Source: JACVRW01 sp035705985
GTDB taxonomy: Bacteria; Actinomycetota; Thermoleophilia; Solirubrobacterales; Thermoleophilaceae
Direction of reading: 5' to 3'
NCBI GenBank assembly: GCA_035705985.1
Contig: DASSVP010000220.1
Location: 1 to 19,373 of the forward strand
DNA length: 19,373 nucleotides
This document shows positions 1-6,978 of the stretch, piece by piece (the stretch's first letter is position 1; every line of letters begins with the position of its first letter). The notes beneath the pieces were generated by a model. That model worked only from the letters and a program-made list of their open reading frames with translations. It did no database searches and had not been told where the DNA came from. The position numbers and the translations under genes are program-made.

Positions 1-97
1 GAGCTCGAGCGGCGCACCACCATCACGACGCTCGGCGAGGGCCTCGACGCAACCGGGCGGCTGGCCGACTCGGCGATGGAGCGCGTGACCGCCGCCG
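1..97 (+). repeat. 97-bp exact direct copy of an internal segment of the Ppx/GppA gene
   Basis: Bases 1-97 match bases 786-882 without a mismatch, in the same orientation, and diverge at base 98 (c here, t at 883). In the intact gene the segment codes for residues 27 to 58 of the phosphatase, and it is read here in the same frame. The copy begins exactly at the first base of the window, so it may extend further left. It ends inside a gccgccg run, where it joins the PIN-gene tail. An exact copy 785 bases from its source at a sequence end suggests an assembly or library chimera, but a real microhomology-mediated duplication cannot be excluded from the sequence. Confidence 0.95.
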
Positions 98-171
98 CCC
101 ACGACCTCCCGCTCATCACGCGCGACCGCGACTTCGAAGGCCTCGACGGCCTTCACGCCATCGTCGTCTGA
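97..171 (+). CDS. 3' end of a PIN-domain (VapC-like toxin) gene, 5' part missing or replaced
   Basis: The last 24 codons read AHDLPLITRDRDFEGLDG followed by LHAIVV and a TGA stop. The pattern L-P-L-I-T-R-D-R-D-F is the typical C-terminal signature of PIN-domain ribonucleases of type II toxin-antitoxin modules, where the acidic residues after T-R help complete the metal site. The rest of the PIN domain (first acidic residues, central helices) is absent, because upstream of about base 97 the reading frame continues into the copied Ppx segment. Within the window the gene is therefore a fragment or a chimera. No antitoxin gene is visible. The family call rests on this short motif only. Confidence 0.6.
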   Translation, partial: AHDLPLITRDRDFEGLDGLHAIVV

Positions 172-187
172 AGGCGCCCTGTACCGA

Positions 188-225
188 AGAGCCTCCCCGA
201 TGACCTTTCTCAAGGGGGAGGCTCT
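188..225. terminator. Hairpin between the PIN-gene tail and tRNA-fMet
   Basis: An 11-base perfect stem (AGAGCCTCCCC, 188-198, with GGGGAGGCTCT, 215-225) encloses a 16-base loop. It lies 16 bases after the PIN-gene stop and just beyond the 3' end of the minus-strand tRNA, so it could end transcription in both directions. No clear T-run follows on either strand, so the terminator role is inferred from stem strength and position. Confidence 0.55.
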
Positions 226-233
226 CTCCTAGG

Positions 234-307
<74 letters not shown>

Positions 308-318
308 GCGGACACACG

Positions 319-348
319 AGATTAGTGGAAGCCGTGCGTTAGCGTCAA
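319..348 (-). promoter_or_regulatory. Promoter of the initiator tRNA gene
   Basis: On the minus strand a -35 box TTGACG (348 to 343) and a -10 box TAATCT (324 to 319) are separated by 18 bases. The predicted start near 312 lies about 5 bases before the mature tRNA 5' end at 307. The -35 box matches the housekeeping consensus at five of six positions, and the -10 is weaker. The region overlaps the presumed start region of the divergent plus-strand gene at 353. Confidence 0.6.
340..345 (+). promoter_or_regulatory. Possible -10 box for a leaderless transcript of the ArsC/Spx-like gene
   Basis: TAGCGT fits the minimal TAnnnT pattern and ends 7 bases before the GTG start at 353, so transcription would begin at or beside the start codon. 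No Shine-Dalgarno sequence precedes that start. No convincing -35 box is visible, and the hexamer overlaps the -35 box of the divergent tRNA promoter. Confidence 0.25.
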
Positions 349-352
349 CGCC

Positions 353-706
353 GTGGCCGAATTGACCGTCTACGAGAAGCGCACCTGCACCACATGCAGG
401 AATCTCGCGCTGCTGCTGGAGGAGCGCGGCGTGGACTTCGACCGGGTCGACTACCACGTCGAGCCGCTCTCGGAGGACGAGATCCGGGAGCTGGTGCGAA
501 AGACCGGGCGGCCCGCCCGCGAGCTGTTTCGCGCGCGCGAGCCCGTCTACGCCGAGCTCGGCCTGGCCGATCGTGAGGTGGACGACGACGAGGCCATCGC
601 ACTGATGGCGGAGCATCCTCAGCTGATGCAGCGGCCGGTCGTCGCGCGCGGCGACATGGCGGTGCTCGGGCGCCCGGTGGAGCGGGTGCTCGAGCTCCTG
701 GACTGA
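353..706 (+). CDS. ArsC/Spx-family (arsenate reductase-like, thioredoxin-fold) protein
   Basis: This 117-residue protein has the size and layout of the ArsC/Spx/YffB family. A beta strand (LTVYEKR) leads into C-T-T-C-R-N at residues 12-17, followed by the charged helix and a late R-P-V-V at about residue 94, the cis-proline/Arg region of this fold. ArsC enzymes use the first Cys of this motif to reduce arsenate with a thiol partner; Spx-type members with CxxC can be redox-sensing regulators. The second Cys (CxxC rather than CxTS) makes a general thiol-redox role as likely as arsenate reduction. No other arsenic-resistance gene is nearby. The GTG start is the only suitable one after the tRNA promoter and has no Shine-Dalgarno sequence. 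The stop lies one base before the next gene, so the two genes form an operon. Confidence 0.82.
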   Translation: MAELTVYEKRTCTTCRNLALLLEERGVDFDRVDYHVEPLSEDEIRELVRKTGRPARELFRAREPVYAELGLADREVDDDEAIALMAEHPQLMQRPVVARGDMAVLGRPVERVLELLD

Positions 707-707
707 C

Positions 708-1586
708 GTGCGCGTCGCCGTCATCGACATCGGCACGAACACCACGCGCCTGCTGGTCGCGGACGTGACCGACGGCAAGGTCACCGAGCTCGAGCGGCGC
801 ACCACCATCACGACGCTCGGCGAGGGCCTCGACGCAACCGGGCGGCTGGCCGACTCGGCGATGGAGCGCGTGACCGCCGCCGTGGCGGAGTACCGGGAGG
901 CGATCGACGCGCTCGGCGCCGAGTCGACGACGGCGGTGGCCACGAGCGCCATGCGCGACGCTGAGAACGGCGCGGCCTTCCGAGAGCTCCTCCAGGGGCG
1001 CTTCCACATCGACGCCCGGACGATCTCGGGCGAGCAGGAGGCGTGGCTGACCTTCCTCGGAGCGACGGCCGGGCGCGGCGACCGCGCGCAGACCGTGGTG
1101 ATCGACATCGGAGGCGGCTCGACGGAGTACGTGGTCGGCCGCCCGGGCGACGAGCCGGCCTTCCACACCTCGACGCAGATGGGGTCGGTGCGCCACACCG
1201 AGCGCTTCCTCCACACGGACCCGCCGGCGGGCGAGGAGCTGGCAGCACTCGCGCGGGACGTTCACGCGATCGTGCCCGGGGTGAGCGCCGACCGGGCGAT
1301 CGCGGTCGCGGGGACCGCGACCAGCCTCGCAGCCATCGACGGCGCCGCCGAGGCGCACGGCCACGTGCTGACGCTCGACGCCTGTGACCGGGTCACCGCG
1401 ATGCTCGCGTCGAAGACGGTCGAGGAGCGGCGCGCCGTGCCCGGCCTCAACCCCGCGCGGGCGCCGACGATCGTCGCCGGCGCGACGATCCTCACCGAGT
1501 CGCTGCGAGCGCTCGGGCTCGACGAGGTCGAGGTCTCGGACCGCGACCTCCTCCATGGCGCGGCCGCGCTGGCGGAGGCCCCCTAA
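708..1586 (+). CDS. Ppx/GppA family phosphatase (exopolyphosphatase-like)
   Basis: The 292-residue protein belongs to the ASKHA-fold Ppx/GppA family, which hydrolyses terminal phosphates of polyphosphate or converts pppGpp to ppGpp. The two phosphate-binding loops are visible: V-I-D-I-G-T-N-T-T-R-L-L at residues 4-15 and V-I-D-I-G-G-G-S-T-E-Y at about 130-140. The catalytic-type Glu is expected in the G-E-Q-E-A segment at about 109-113. The length fits the short two-lobe form common in actinobacteria (such as mycobacterial Ppx1) rather than the roughly 500-residue enterobacterial enzymes with an extra HD-like part. It starts with GTG one base after the previous stop, so translation is probably coupled. 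Codons 27-58 are the source of the duplicated 97 bases at the window start. Polyphosphate and pppGpp activity cannot be told apart from sequence. Confidence 0.9.
   Translation: MRVAVIDIGTNTTRLLVADVTDGKVTELERRTTITTLGEGLDATGRLADSAMERVTAAVAEYREAIDALGAESTTAVATSAMRDAENGAAFRELLQGRFHIDARTISGEQEAWLTFLGATAGRGDRAQTVVIDIGGGSTEYVVGRPGDEPAFHTSTQMGSVRHTERFLHTDPPAGEELAALARDVHAIVPGVSADRAIAVAGTATSLAAIDGAAEAHGHVLTLDACDRVTAMLASKTVEERRAVPGLNPARAPTIVAGATILTESLRALGLDEVEVSDRDLLHGAAALAEAP
786..882 (+). repeat. Source copy of the 97-bp direct repeat
   Basis: This segment inside the Ppx/GppA gene is identical to bases 1-97. Here it sits in an uninterrupted reading frame with normal flanks, so it is taken as the original and the copy at the window start as secondary. 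Confidence 0.95.
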
Positions 1587-1587
1587 A

Positions 1588-1769
1588 CGAAGAACCGCCC
1601 GCATCATGCGGGCGATTCTCCAACGGCCCTATCAGGACGGGCAGGGGTACGTGCCATGAAAGGGCCTTGCGGTTCGGACGGCGGGAGGCGCCGATACGAT
1701 GCGGCTTCGCCCGAACCTATGTACCGAATGGGGACCTACGGGTTTGCCGCAGGCCGGTTCCCACCCAGC
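1588..1769 (-). ncRNA. Candidate structured non-coding RNA between convergent genes
   Basis: The roughly 200 bases between the ppx stop and the TPP-enzyme stop hold no convincing ORF but three adjacent stem-loops. They are GGCCCT/AGGGCC (1625-1630 with 1661-1666) with inner GGCA/TGCC, a ten-position arm (1671-1680 with 1709-1718), and a seven-position arm (1730-1736 with 1756-1762). An alternative long-range pair GGTAC/GTACC joins 1646-1650 and 1721-1725. The minus strand is favoured because a TATAGT box lies at 1781-1776 and the terminator at 1591-1619 has its T-rich side on that strand, giving a transcript of about 180 bases. The size would suit a 6S-type RNA, but no conserved 6S, SRP, tmRNA or RNase P core was recognised. 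It may instead be a long 3' UTR of the TPP-enzyme gene. Confidence 0.4.
1591..1619. terminator. Bidirectional terminator between convergent units
   Basis: The stem GCCCGCA (1597-1603) pairs with TGCGGGC (1607-1613) around a TCA loop. It extends outward by a C-G pair and, after one mismatch, by four A/T-rich pairs (1591-1594 with 1616-1619). It begins five bases after the ppx stop. Minus-strand transcripts leaving the stem run into TCGTTT, giving a better intrinsic terminator in that direction. It probably closes ppx from one side and the minus-strand transcript of the 1620-1800 region from the other. Confidence 0.7.
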
Positions 1770-1775
1770 GAGCCC

Positions 1776-1781
1776 ACTATA
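1776..1781 (-). promoter_or_regulatory. -10 box for the candidate non-coding RNA
   Basis: TATAGT on the minus strand matches the housekeeping -10 consensus at five of six positions, a rarity in such GC-rich DNA. A start near 1769 would be expected. No good -35 hexamer is seen 16-18 bases upstream; that stretch overlaps the end of the TPP-enzyme gene. Confidence 0.35.
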
Positions 1782-1801
1782 GCCCAGCGTGACCGATATC
1801 G

Positions 1802-3454
1802 CTAGGCGAGGTTTGCCTTGCGGGGGTACACCACCGAGGGGTCCGTGAGCACGTTCACGAGCGCCGGCCTGCCGGAGGCGAAGGCGCGCTCGAGCGCGGG
1901 ACGCAGCTCGTCGGGCCGCTCCACGAGCTCGCCGTGCCCGCCGAGCGCGCGCACGACCTCGTCGTAGCGGCAGTTCGGCTGCAGGTCGGCGGCGACCGAA
2001 TAGCCGTACAGGAACTCCATCGGGTGCTTCTCGAGCGCCCAGATCCCGTTGTTCCCCATGACGCCGACGACCGGGACGCCGTGGCGGACGAACGTGTCGA
2101 ACTCCATGCCCGCGAAGCCGAACGCGCCGTCGCCGAGCAGCAGGCAGACCTGCCGCTCCGGGTGCGCGAGCTTCGCCGCTAGCGCCGCGCCGGGCCCGCT
2201 TCCCAGGCACCCGTACGGCCCGGGGTCCATCCAGCAGCCCGGCTCGTAGGTGTCGATCATCCGGCCGGCGAACGACACGAAGTCGCCGCCGTCGCCGATC
2301 ACCACCGCGTCGCGCTCGAGCACCCGCCCGAGCTCGCCGTACACGCGCATCGGGTGAAGCGGCGACCGGTCGTCGTTCAGCTGCTCCTGCTCCGCGGCGC
2401 GCTTCTCGTTCTCCACAGCCCTGAGCTCAGTGACCCACGCGGAGCGGTCGCGCGCGCCGGCCGAGCGCAGCGCGTCGAGCGAGCCGGCGACGTTGCCGTA
2501 GAGCTCGGCCGCCACCGGGCGCGGGTGGTCGCGGTCGGGGCGCGCCGACCCGATCGCGACGAGCTGCGTGTCGTCGCCGAACGAGCCGCCGAATCCGAGC
2601 CGGAAGTCCATCGGGACGCCCACGACCAGCGCCACGTCGGCTCCCTTCAGCCCGGCGCTCCGCGCGCGCGAGAAGAAGTGCGGGTCGTCGGCGGGCACGC
2701 ACCCGCGCGCCAGGCCGTTCAGGAAGACGGGGATCTCAAGCTCCTCGCAGAGCGTGCGCAGCTCCTTCTCGGCACGTGCCCAGTAGAGCCCGGTTCCCGC
2801 CATCACCACCGGCTTGTCCGCGCCGCGCAGCAGCTCCACCGCGCGGTCGAGCTCGTCGCCGTCGGCGGCCGGAAGCTCGGAGGGCTCCGGCAGCGAGCCC
2901 GGCGCGTCCGCGTCCACCGACGCCTCCATGAACACCTGGTCCAGCGGGAAGTCTAGGAACGTCGGCCCGCTGGGCGGCTCGACCGCCACGCGGAGCGCCT
3001 CGTCCACGAGCGCCGGGATGTCGGCGGTCACGTCCGCGGTGCGGGCGAGCTTGGTGAGCGGGTCCACGAAGGGCACGTGGTCGATCTCCTGGAGCGAGCC
3101 CATCCCCCAGCGCGCCGCCGGCGCGCGGCCGCCGAGCGCGAGGACCGGCGAGGCGTTCATCAGCGCCGACGCCAGCCCGCTCATCCCGTTCGTGACGCCC
3201 GGGCCCGCGGTGAGCGCGCACACGCCGGGCTCGCGCGTGGCCTTCGCCCAGCCCTCCGCCGCGAACGCCGCAGACTGCTCGTGGCGCACGTCGACGATGT
3301 CGATCCCCTCCTCGCGGCAGCCGTCGTAGATCGAGAAGAGATGGCCGCCGGAGAGCGTGAAGAGCTTCGTCACGCCGTGTGCCTTGAGCCGTTTCGCGAC
3401 GAGCCGGCCGCCGTGCAGCGCGGTCTCCTGGTGAGTCTCGGTTTCGGCGCTCAC
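1802..3454 (-). CDS. Thiamine-diphosphate-dependent enzyme, acetolactate synthase / 2-hydroxyacyl-CoA lyase superfamily
   Basis: The 550-residue protein has the three-domain layout of ThDP enzymes. In the N-terminal PYR domain, the motif R-H-E-Q at about 58-61 carries the catalytic Glu that activates the cofactor, and A-G-P-G-V-T-N follows. A central domain spans roughly 195-330. In the C-terminal PP domain, the motif G-D-G-A-F-G at about 439 continues to the N-N pair about 24 residues later and binds Mg-ThDP. The early F-T-L-S-G-G-H resembles ILVBL/HACL2-type lyases and other divergent members more than classical IlvB, and no ilvN-type regulatory subunit lies nearby, so acetolactate synthesis for branched amino acids is doubtful. 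The start is GTG at 3454 without an obvious Shine-Dalgarno sequence. The gene follows the phosphatase gene by 17 bases, so it is probably the last gene of the minus-strand unit and translated by readthrough or reinitiation. Confidence 0.85.
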   Translation of the reverse strand: MSAETETHQETALHGGRLVAKRLKAHGVTKLFTLSGGHLFSIYDGCREEGIDIVDVRHEQSAAFAAEGWAKATREPGVCALTAGPGVTNGMSGLASALMNASPVLALGGRAPAARWGMGSLQEIDHVPFVDPLTKLARTADVTADIPALVDEALRVAVEPPSGPTFLDFPLDQVFMEASVDADAPGSLPEPSELPAADGDELDRAVELLRGADKPVVMAGTGLYWARAEKELRTLCEELEIPVFLNGLARGCVPADDPHFFSRARSAGLKGADVALVVGVPMDFRLGFGGSFGDDTQLVAIGSARPDRDHPRPVAAELYGNVAGSLDALRSAGARDRSAWVTELRAVENEKRAAEQEQLNDDRSPLHPMRVYGELGRVLERDAVVIGDGGDFVSFAGRMIDTYEPGCWMDPGPYGCLGSGPGAALAAKLAHPERQVCLLLGDGAFGFAGMEFDTFVRHGVPVVGVMGNNGIWALEKHPMEFLYGYSVAADLQPNCRYDEVVRALGGHGELVERPDELRPALERAFASGRPALVNVLTDPSVVYPRKANLA

Positions 3455-3471
3455 AAGGAGCGCGAGACTAC

Positions 3472-5382
3472 CTAGCGGGCAGCGGCGGCGCGCCGCGAGG
3501 CGGCCTCGATGCTCTCCACGTTGCGTGGCAGCACCTCGACCCGCAGGCGGTTGCCGAAGACCACGTGGAGGATGACTCCGCCGAAGCGCTCGGAGATCAT
3601 TCGCGCGTCGTAGAGCGCGGCCTCCACGTCGGCCGGCGCGACACCGCAGGCCTCGAGGAAGCGCTCGGCGATGTCGCCGGCGAGCTCGCGGGATGTGAGC
3701 TCGAGCTGCTCGGTGCGGAACAGCCCGGCGGTGGCCGCGTTCGTCGGCTGGATCACTACCGCTGCGATGTCGTCGGACATCACGCGGGAGACCTTGTTGA
3801 CGGCGTCGACCAGGCCGCGGGCGGTAGCGTCGTCGCCCATCTCGTCGAGCAGCTCGGCGAGCCGGTCGCGGCCGAGCAGGCCGCCGTCGGTGCGGGCCTC
3901 GAGCAGTCCGTCGGTGAACATGGCCGCGACCGAGCCGGACACGAGCGGCACCGTCGTCTGACGCAGGCCGGTGCGGACGCCGACGCCGATCGGCGGCGAC
4001 GAGCCTGCCGTGACCGGGTCGTGCGGCTGCGGGCCCACCACGAGCGGCGCAGGGTGCCCGGCCGTCGCGTACGTCAGCGAGCCGGTCTCCGGATCGTGCA
4101 CCGCCAGGAGCACGGTCGCGAAGTCGCCGCCGAGGTTCTCGTCGATCACCCGGCCGGCGACCTGCAGGGCCACGCGCGGCTCGAGGCCTGCCTCGAGGTA
4201 GGCGCGCAGCGTGTAGCGCATGAAGGCGGTCCGGGCCAGGGCGCCGCGGCCGTGGCCGGACACGTCGCCGAGGATGAAGCCCACGCGGCCGCCGGGCAGG
4301 GGCAGCACGTCGTAGAAGTCGCCGCCCGCGCCGGGGCCGTCGGCCGGCCGGTAGGCGACCGACGTGCGCAGGCCGCCCACGCGGTCAGGGACCGGCGGGA
4401 GCAGCGCGCTCTGCAGGAGACCGACTTCCTGGAGCAGGTCGCGGCGCTGGCGGTCGAGGGAGCGGTTGCGAACGGTCGTGACGAGCGAGGCCAGGGCGAA
4501 GATGAAGGCGAGCACGCCGGTTGCCGCGAGGCCGAACTTCAGCGCCGGCGGCACCTGGTCCACGATCTGCGGGATCGTGCGGATGATCGGCGGGCCCTGC
4601 TCTGTGGGCCTCGCCTCGTTCGGGCGGGCGCGCCGGTCCGTGGGGTTGGCGCTTCCGTCTCCGCCGTTCGGGGCCTCGCCGACCGGCTCGAAGGCGGCAG
4701 CCGCGGCGGCGGGCGCAGGGTTGAACTCGGCCTCGGTGCCGCCGACGCCCGCCACCAGGGTCGGCCCCGGGGCCGACGCGGTGCCCCCTGCGTCCTGCGC
4801 GCGGCGGAAGCGGATCCGGTTCCGCCGCTCGGCGCGAGGGCCCTCCTCGCTTCCGAGCGACTCGGGCACCGGCGTCGAGGCCGGCTGGCCGGTGGTCGAG
4901 GGCGTGCCCGCGGCGTCGGGCTGGGCCGGGTCGACGGGCAGGGGCGTCTGGCCGCGCGGAGTCGGGTCGTCCGTCGCGTTTCCCTTGCCGCCGGCACCGC
5001 TGGGCGCGGCCCCGTCGCTGCCGTTGCCCTTACCGGCGCTCGTGCTGTCGCTGGGGGCCGGCGCCGGGTCGGACGCCGGACTCGGAGCCGAGTTGGGCGG
5101 AGGCGTTCCCGGGTCCACCGGATCGGGCGGATCCCACTTGCCGGCTCCGCCGTTGCTCGAACCGTTGCCGTTGCCGTGCAGCTCGGGAGCGGCTGCCTCC
5201 GGGCCGGCCTTGGCGACGGCCTCGCTGGAGCCTGTCCCCTCCTTGTCCTGCTTGGCCTCGGCGGCCCCCGGAGCACTGCCCGCGAGCAGCACAATCGCGA
5301 TCGTGCAGAACACCGCGAGAGCGGCGAGCGCACGGGCTGCGAGTGCCCGCGCTTCGTAGCGCACGGGGTGGAAGGGGGCCAC
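3472..5382 (-). CDS. Transmembrane RsbU/SpoIIE-type PP2C serine phosphatase with long extracytoplasmic low-complexity region
   Basis: The 636-residue protein probably dephosphorylates an anti-anti-sigma (STAS) protein, as RsbU and SpoIIE do. An N-terminal hydrophobic segment at about 13-40 may act as signal anchor. Residues 41-275 are rich in Pro, Ala, Gly, Ser and Asn and look disordered. A second membrane segment lies at about 280-303, followed by the coiled linker with L-Q-S-A-L-L-P-P that leads into PP2C domains. The phosphatase domain shows G-G-D-F-Y-D-V (about 352), G-D-V-S-G-H-G (about 370), F-T-D-G-L-L-E-A (about 487) and D-D-I-A-A-V-V (about 537), so the metal-binding Asp residues are present. 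The last 80 residues faintly resemble an anti-sigma HATPase fold without its N-box. The GTG start has GGAAGAAG just upstream. It lies 19 bases after the cyclase gene. No STAS or RsbW partner is in the window. Confidence 0.88.
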   Translation of the reverse strand: MAPFHPVRYEARALAARALAALAVFCTIAIVLLAGSAPGAAEAKQDKEGTGSSEAVAKAGPEAAAPELHGNGNGSSNGGAGKWDPPDPVDPGTPPPNSAPSPASDPAPAPSDSTSAGKGNGSDGAAPSGAGGKGNATDDPTPRGQTPLPVDPAQPDAAGTPSTTGQPASTPVPESLGSEEGPRAERRNRIRFRRAQDAGGTASAPGPTLVAGVGGTEAEFNPAPAAAAAAFEPVGEAPNGGDGSANPTDRRARPNEARPTEQGPPIIRTIPQIVDQVPPALKFGLAATGVLAFIFALASLVTTVRNRSLDRQRRDLLQEVGLLQSALLPPVPDRVGGLRTSVAYRPADGPGAGGDFYDVLPLPGGRVGFILGDVSGHGRGALARTAFMRYTLRAYLEAGLEPRVALQVAGRVIDENLGGDFATVLLAVHDPETGSLTYATAGHPAPLVVGPQPHDPVTAGSSPPIGVGVRTGLRQTTVPLVSGSVAAMFTDGLLEARTDGGLLGRDRLAELLDEMGDDATARGLVDAVNKVSRVMSDDIAAVVIQPTNAATAGLFRTEQLELTSRELAGDIAERFLEACGVAPADVEAALYDARMISERFGGVILHVVFGNRLRVEVLPRNVESIEAASRRAAAAR

Positions 5383-5401
5383 GCTTCTTCCATCGGCAGA
5401 G

Positions 5402-6952
5402 TCAGGCCTTTGCTTGAGATGCTCTTTGCGACCCTCTCGAACGTCCGTCCAGTCTCAGCGCCAAGGCGTAAATCGGCACAGGTTCCGACACCCCTTTCAG
5501 CGCAAACTCCCCACGCGGCTCGAGCTCGAACCGGTCCTGCGAGACGAGGCAGCGGGCCGCCTCGGTCACGAGCACCGGGTCGCCGGTCTCGCGGGTCAGA
5601 TGCTCCACGCGCGCGGCGATGTTCACCGGGTCGCCGATCACCGCGAACTCGAGCCGGCCGCCGCCGCCCACGGACCCCACGACCACGGGCCCTGAGTTGA
5701 TCCCCACGCCGAAGCGGATCTCGTCGCCGAACCGCTCCTCGAGCTTCTCCGCGATATCGCCCGCCGCGGCGAGGGCGCGGTCGGCGTGATCCTCGAGACG
5801 GTCCGGCGCGCCGAACACGGCGAGCAGCCCGTCGCCGAGGAACTTGTTCGCGTGGCCGCCGTGCTGCGCCACGCACGGCACGACGATGCCGAACATGTCG
5901 TTCAGGAACGAGACGGTCTCGCGCGCGTTCGAGCGCTGCGCGAACGCCGTGAAGTCCCAGATGTCGAGGATCATCACGGTGACCTCGCGCTCCTGCCCCT
6001 CGATCAGCTCGCCCTCCTCGATCACCCGCTCGGCGACCTCGGGGTCCACGTAGGCGCCGAACGCCGAGCGCAGCGCCTCGCGCTCGGAGAGCCCTCGCAT
6101 CATCTCGTTGAAGCTGCCGGCGAGGCTGCCCAGCTCGTCGCCCGACGTGATCGGCACGCGCGCGTCGATGTCGCCGCGCTTCACCGACTCAGTCGCCTCG
6201 AGCAGGCGGTCCACGGGCTGGAGCACGGAGCGCGTCACGAGCAAGGTCAGCTCGAGCGAGATCGTGAACGCGACCAGCACCGCCACCACCACGTCGAACC
6301 CCAGCTCCTGGAGCTCTGTGCTGCCGTCGGTCGAGAGCGCGCTCACGACGACGCCGGTGATCACGTTGATCAGCGGGAGCGCCCCGAGGAGCTTCCAGCG
6401 AAGCGGGACGCCGAGCGGCGCCCCGGTGAAGCCGGGTGGCAGGTCGCCCACGATGTCCTCGACCACGGGCCGGAGGAACTGCTCGTACGAGAAGAAATGG
6501 AGGATCGCGGAGTACGCGACCGCCACGGCCGTTCCAGCGAAGATGATCAGCGCGCTGTAGGCGGGCAGGTCGGCGACGATCGTCGCGAACACCGACACCG
6601 GCAGCCCGATCAGGAGGAACGGCTGCCAGCCGACCCGGAGCGTGAGGTCCCGCGGCACAGCCACCGCGGCGCGCCAGGCGTCGAGCGCGTCCTGCCTGTT
6701 CTCCATCCAGGCGACGATCGGCCGCACCCGCCGCGCGCCGTTCCACATCATGAACGCCGTGCTCGCCACGACGCACGCCTCGGCGAAGGCCGCGATCAGC
6801 CAGAACTCGCTCGCGGACGGATCGGTGTAGAGCGCGAACAGCCCGATCGTCGCGAGGCAGACCACGATCGCGGAGACGAACTCGAAGACCAGGTAGAGGA
6901 GGAAGTAGCTCTTCCCCATCCGCCGGTATGCCTTCTCGAAGAAGAAGGGCAT
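5402..6952 (-). CDS. Membrane class III adenylate/guanylate cyclase with HAMP domain
   Basis: The 516-residue protein has about six hydrophobic segments in its first 250 residues, then a HAMP linker (V-L-Q-P-V-D-R-L to G-S-F-N-E-M) and a C-terminal class III cyclase domain. The catalytic domain carries both metal-binding Asp residues (L-D-I-W-D-F-T and F-L-G-D-G), the substrate-selecting Lys in N-K-F-L-G-D-G, and D-P-V-N-I-A-A-R with the transition-state Asn/Arg pair. It therefore looks active and forms its site as a homodimer. Six TM plus HAMP plus cyclase is the layout of the mycobacterial Rv1318c/Rv1319c/Rv1320c/Rv3645 group, of which Rv3645 has been tied to fatty-acid tolerance. ATG at 6952 is preferred; a GTG at 6982 would add ten residues but lies inside an RNA hairpin. 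It follows the last mce gene and precedes the phosphatase gene by 19 bases. Confidence 0.92.
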   Translation of the reverse strand: MPFFFEKAYRRMGKSYFLLYLVFEFVSAIVVCLATIGLFALYTDPSASEFWLIAAFAEACVVASTAFMMWNGARRVRPIVAWMENRQDALDAWRAAVAVPRDLTLRVGWQPFLLIGLPVSVFATIVADLPAYSALIIFAGTAVAVAYSAILHFFSYEQFLRPVVEDIVGDLPPGFTGAPLGVPLRWKLLGALPLINVITGVVVSALSTDGSTELQELGFDVVVAVLVAFTISLELTLLVTRSVLQPVDRLLEATESVKRGDIDARVPITSGDELGSLAGSFNEMMRGLSEREALRSAFGAYVDPEVAERVIEEGELIEGQEREVTVMILDIWDFTAFAQRSNARETVSFLNDMFGIVVPCVAQHGGHANKFLGDGLLAVFGAPDRLEDHADRALAAAGDIAEKLEERFGDEIRFGVGINSGPVVVGSVGGGGRLEFAVIGDPVNIAARVEHLTRETGDPVLVTEAARCLVSQDRFELEPRGEFALKGVSEPVPIYALALRLDGRSRGSQRASQAKA

Positions 6953-6978
6953 GCCCGGGATTGTTCCGCCTTGCGCAA

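Noticed and set aside
1620..1800. SRP RNA, tmRNA or RNase P in the convergent gap
   Set aside because: No GGAAG/AGCAGCC-type SRP core, no tRNA-like ends or tag reading frame, and the length is too short for RNase P RNA.
4600..5250. Repeat array in the phosphatase linker
   Set aside because: The segment is compositionally biased (Pro, Ala, Gly, Ser, Asn), but no regular repeat unit could be defined by reading it.
3565..5700. 711-codon open frame on the plus strand opposite the phosphatase gene
   Set aside because: Arg/Gly/Ala/Val-rich low-complexity translation without domain motifs; the minus frame encodes a full PP2C phosphatase. Long antisense frames are common in such GC-rich DNA.
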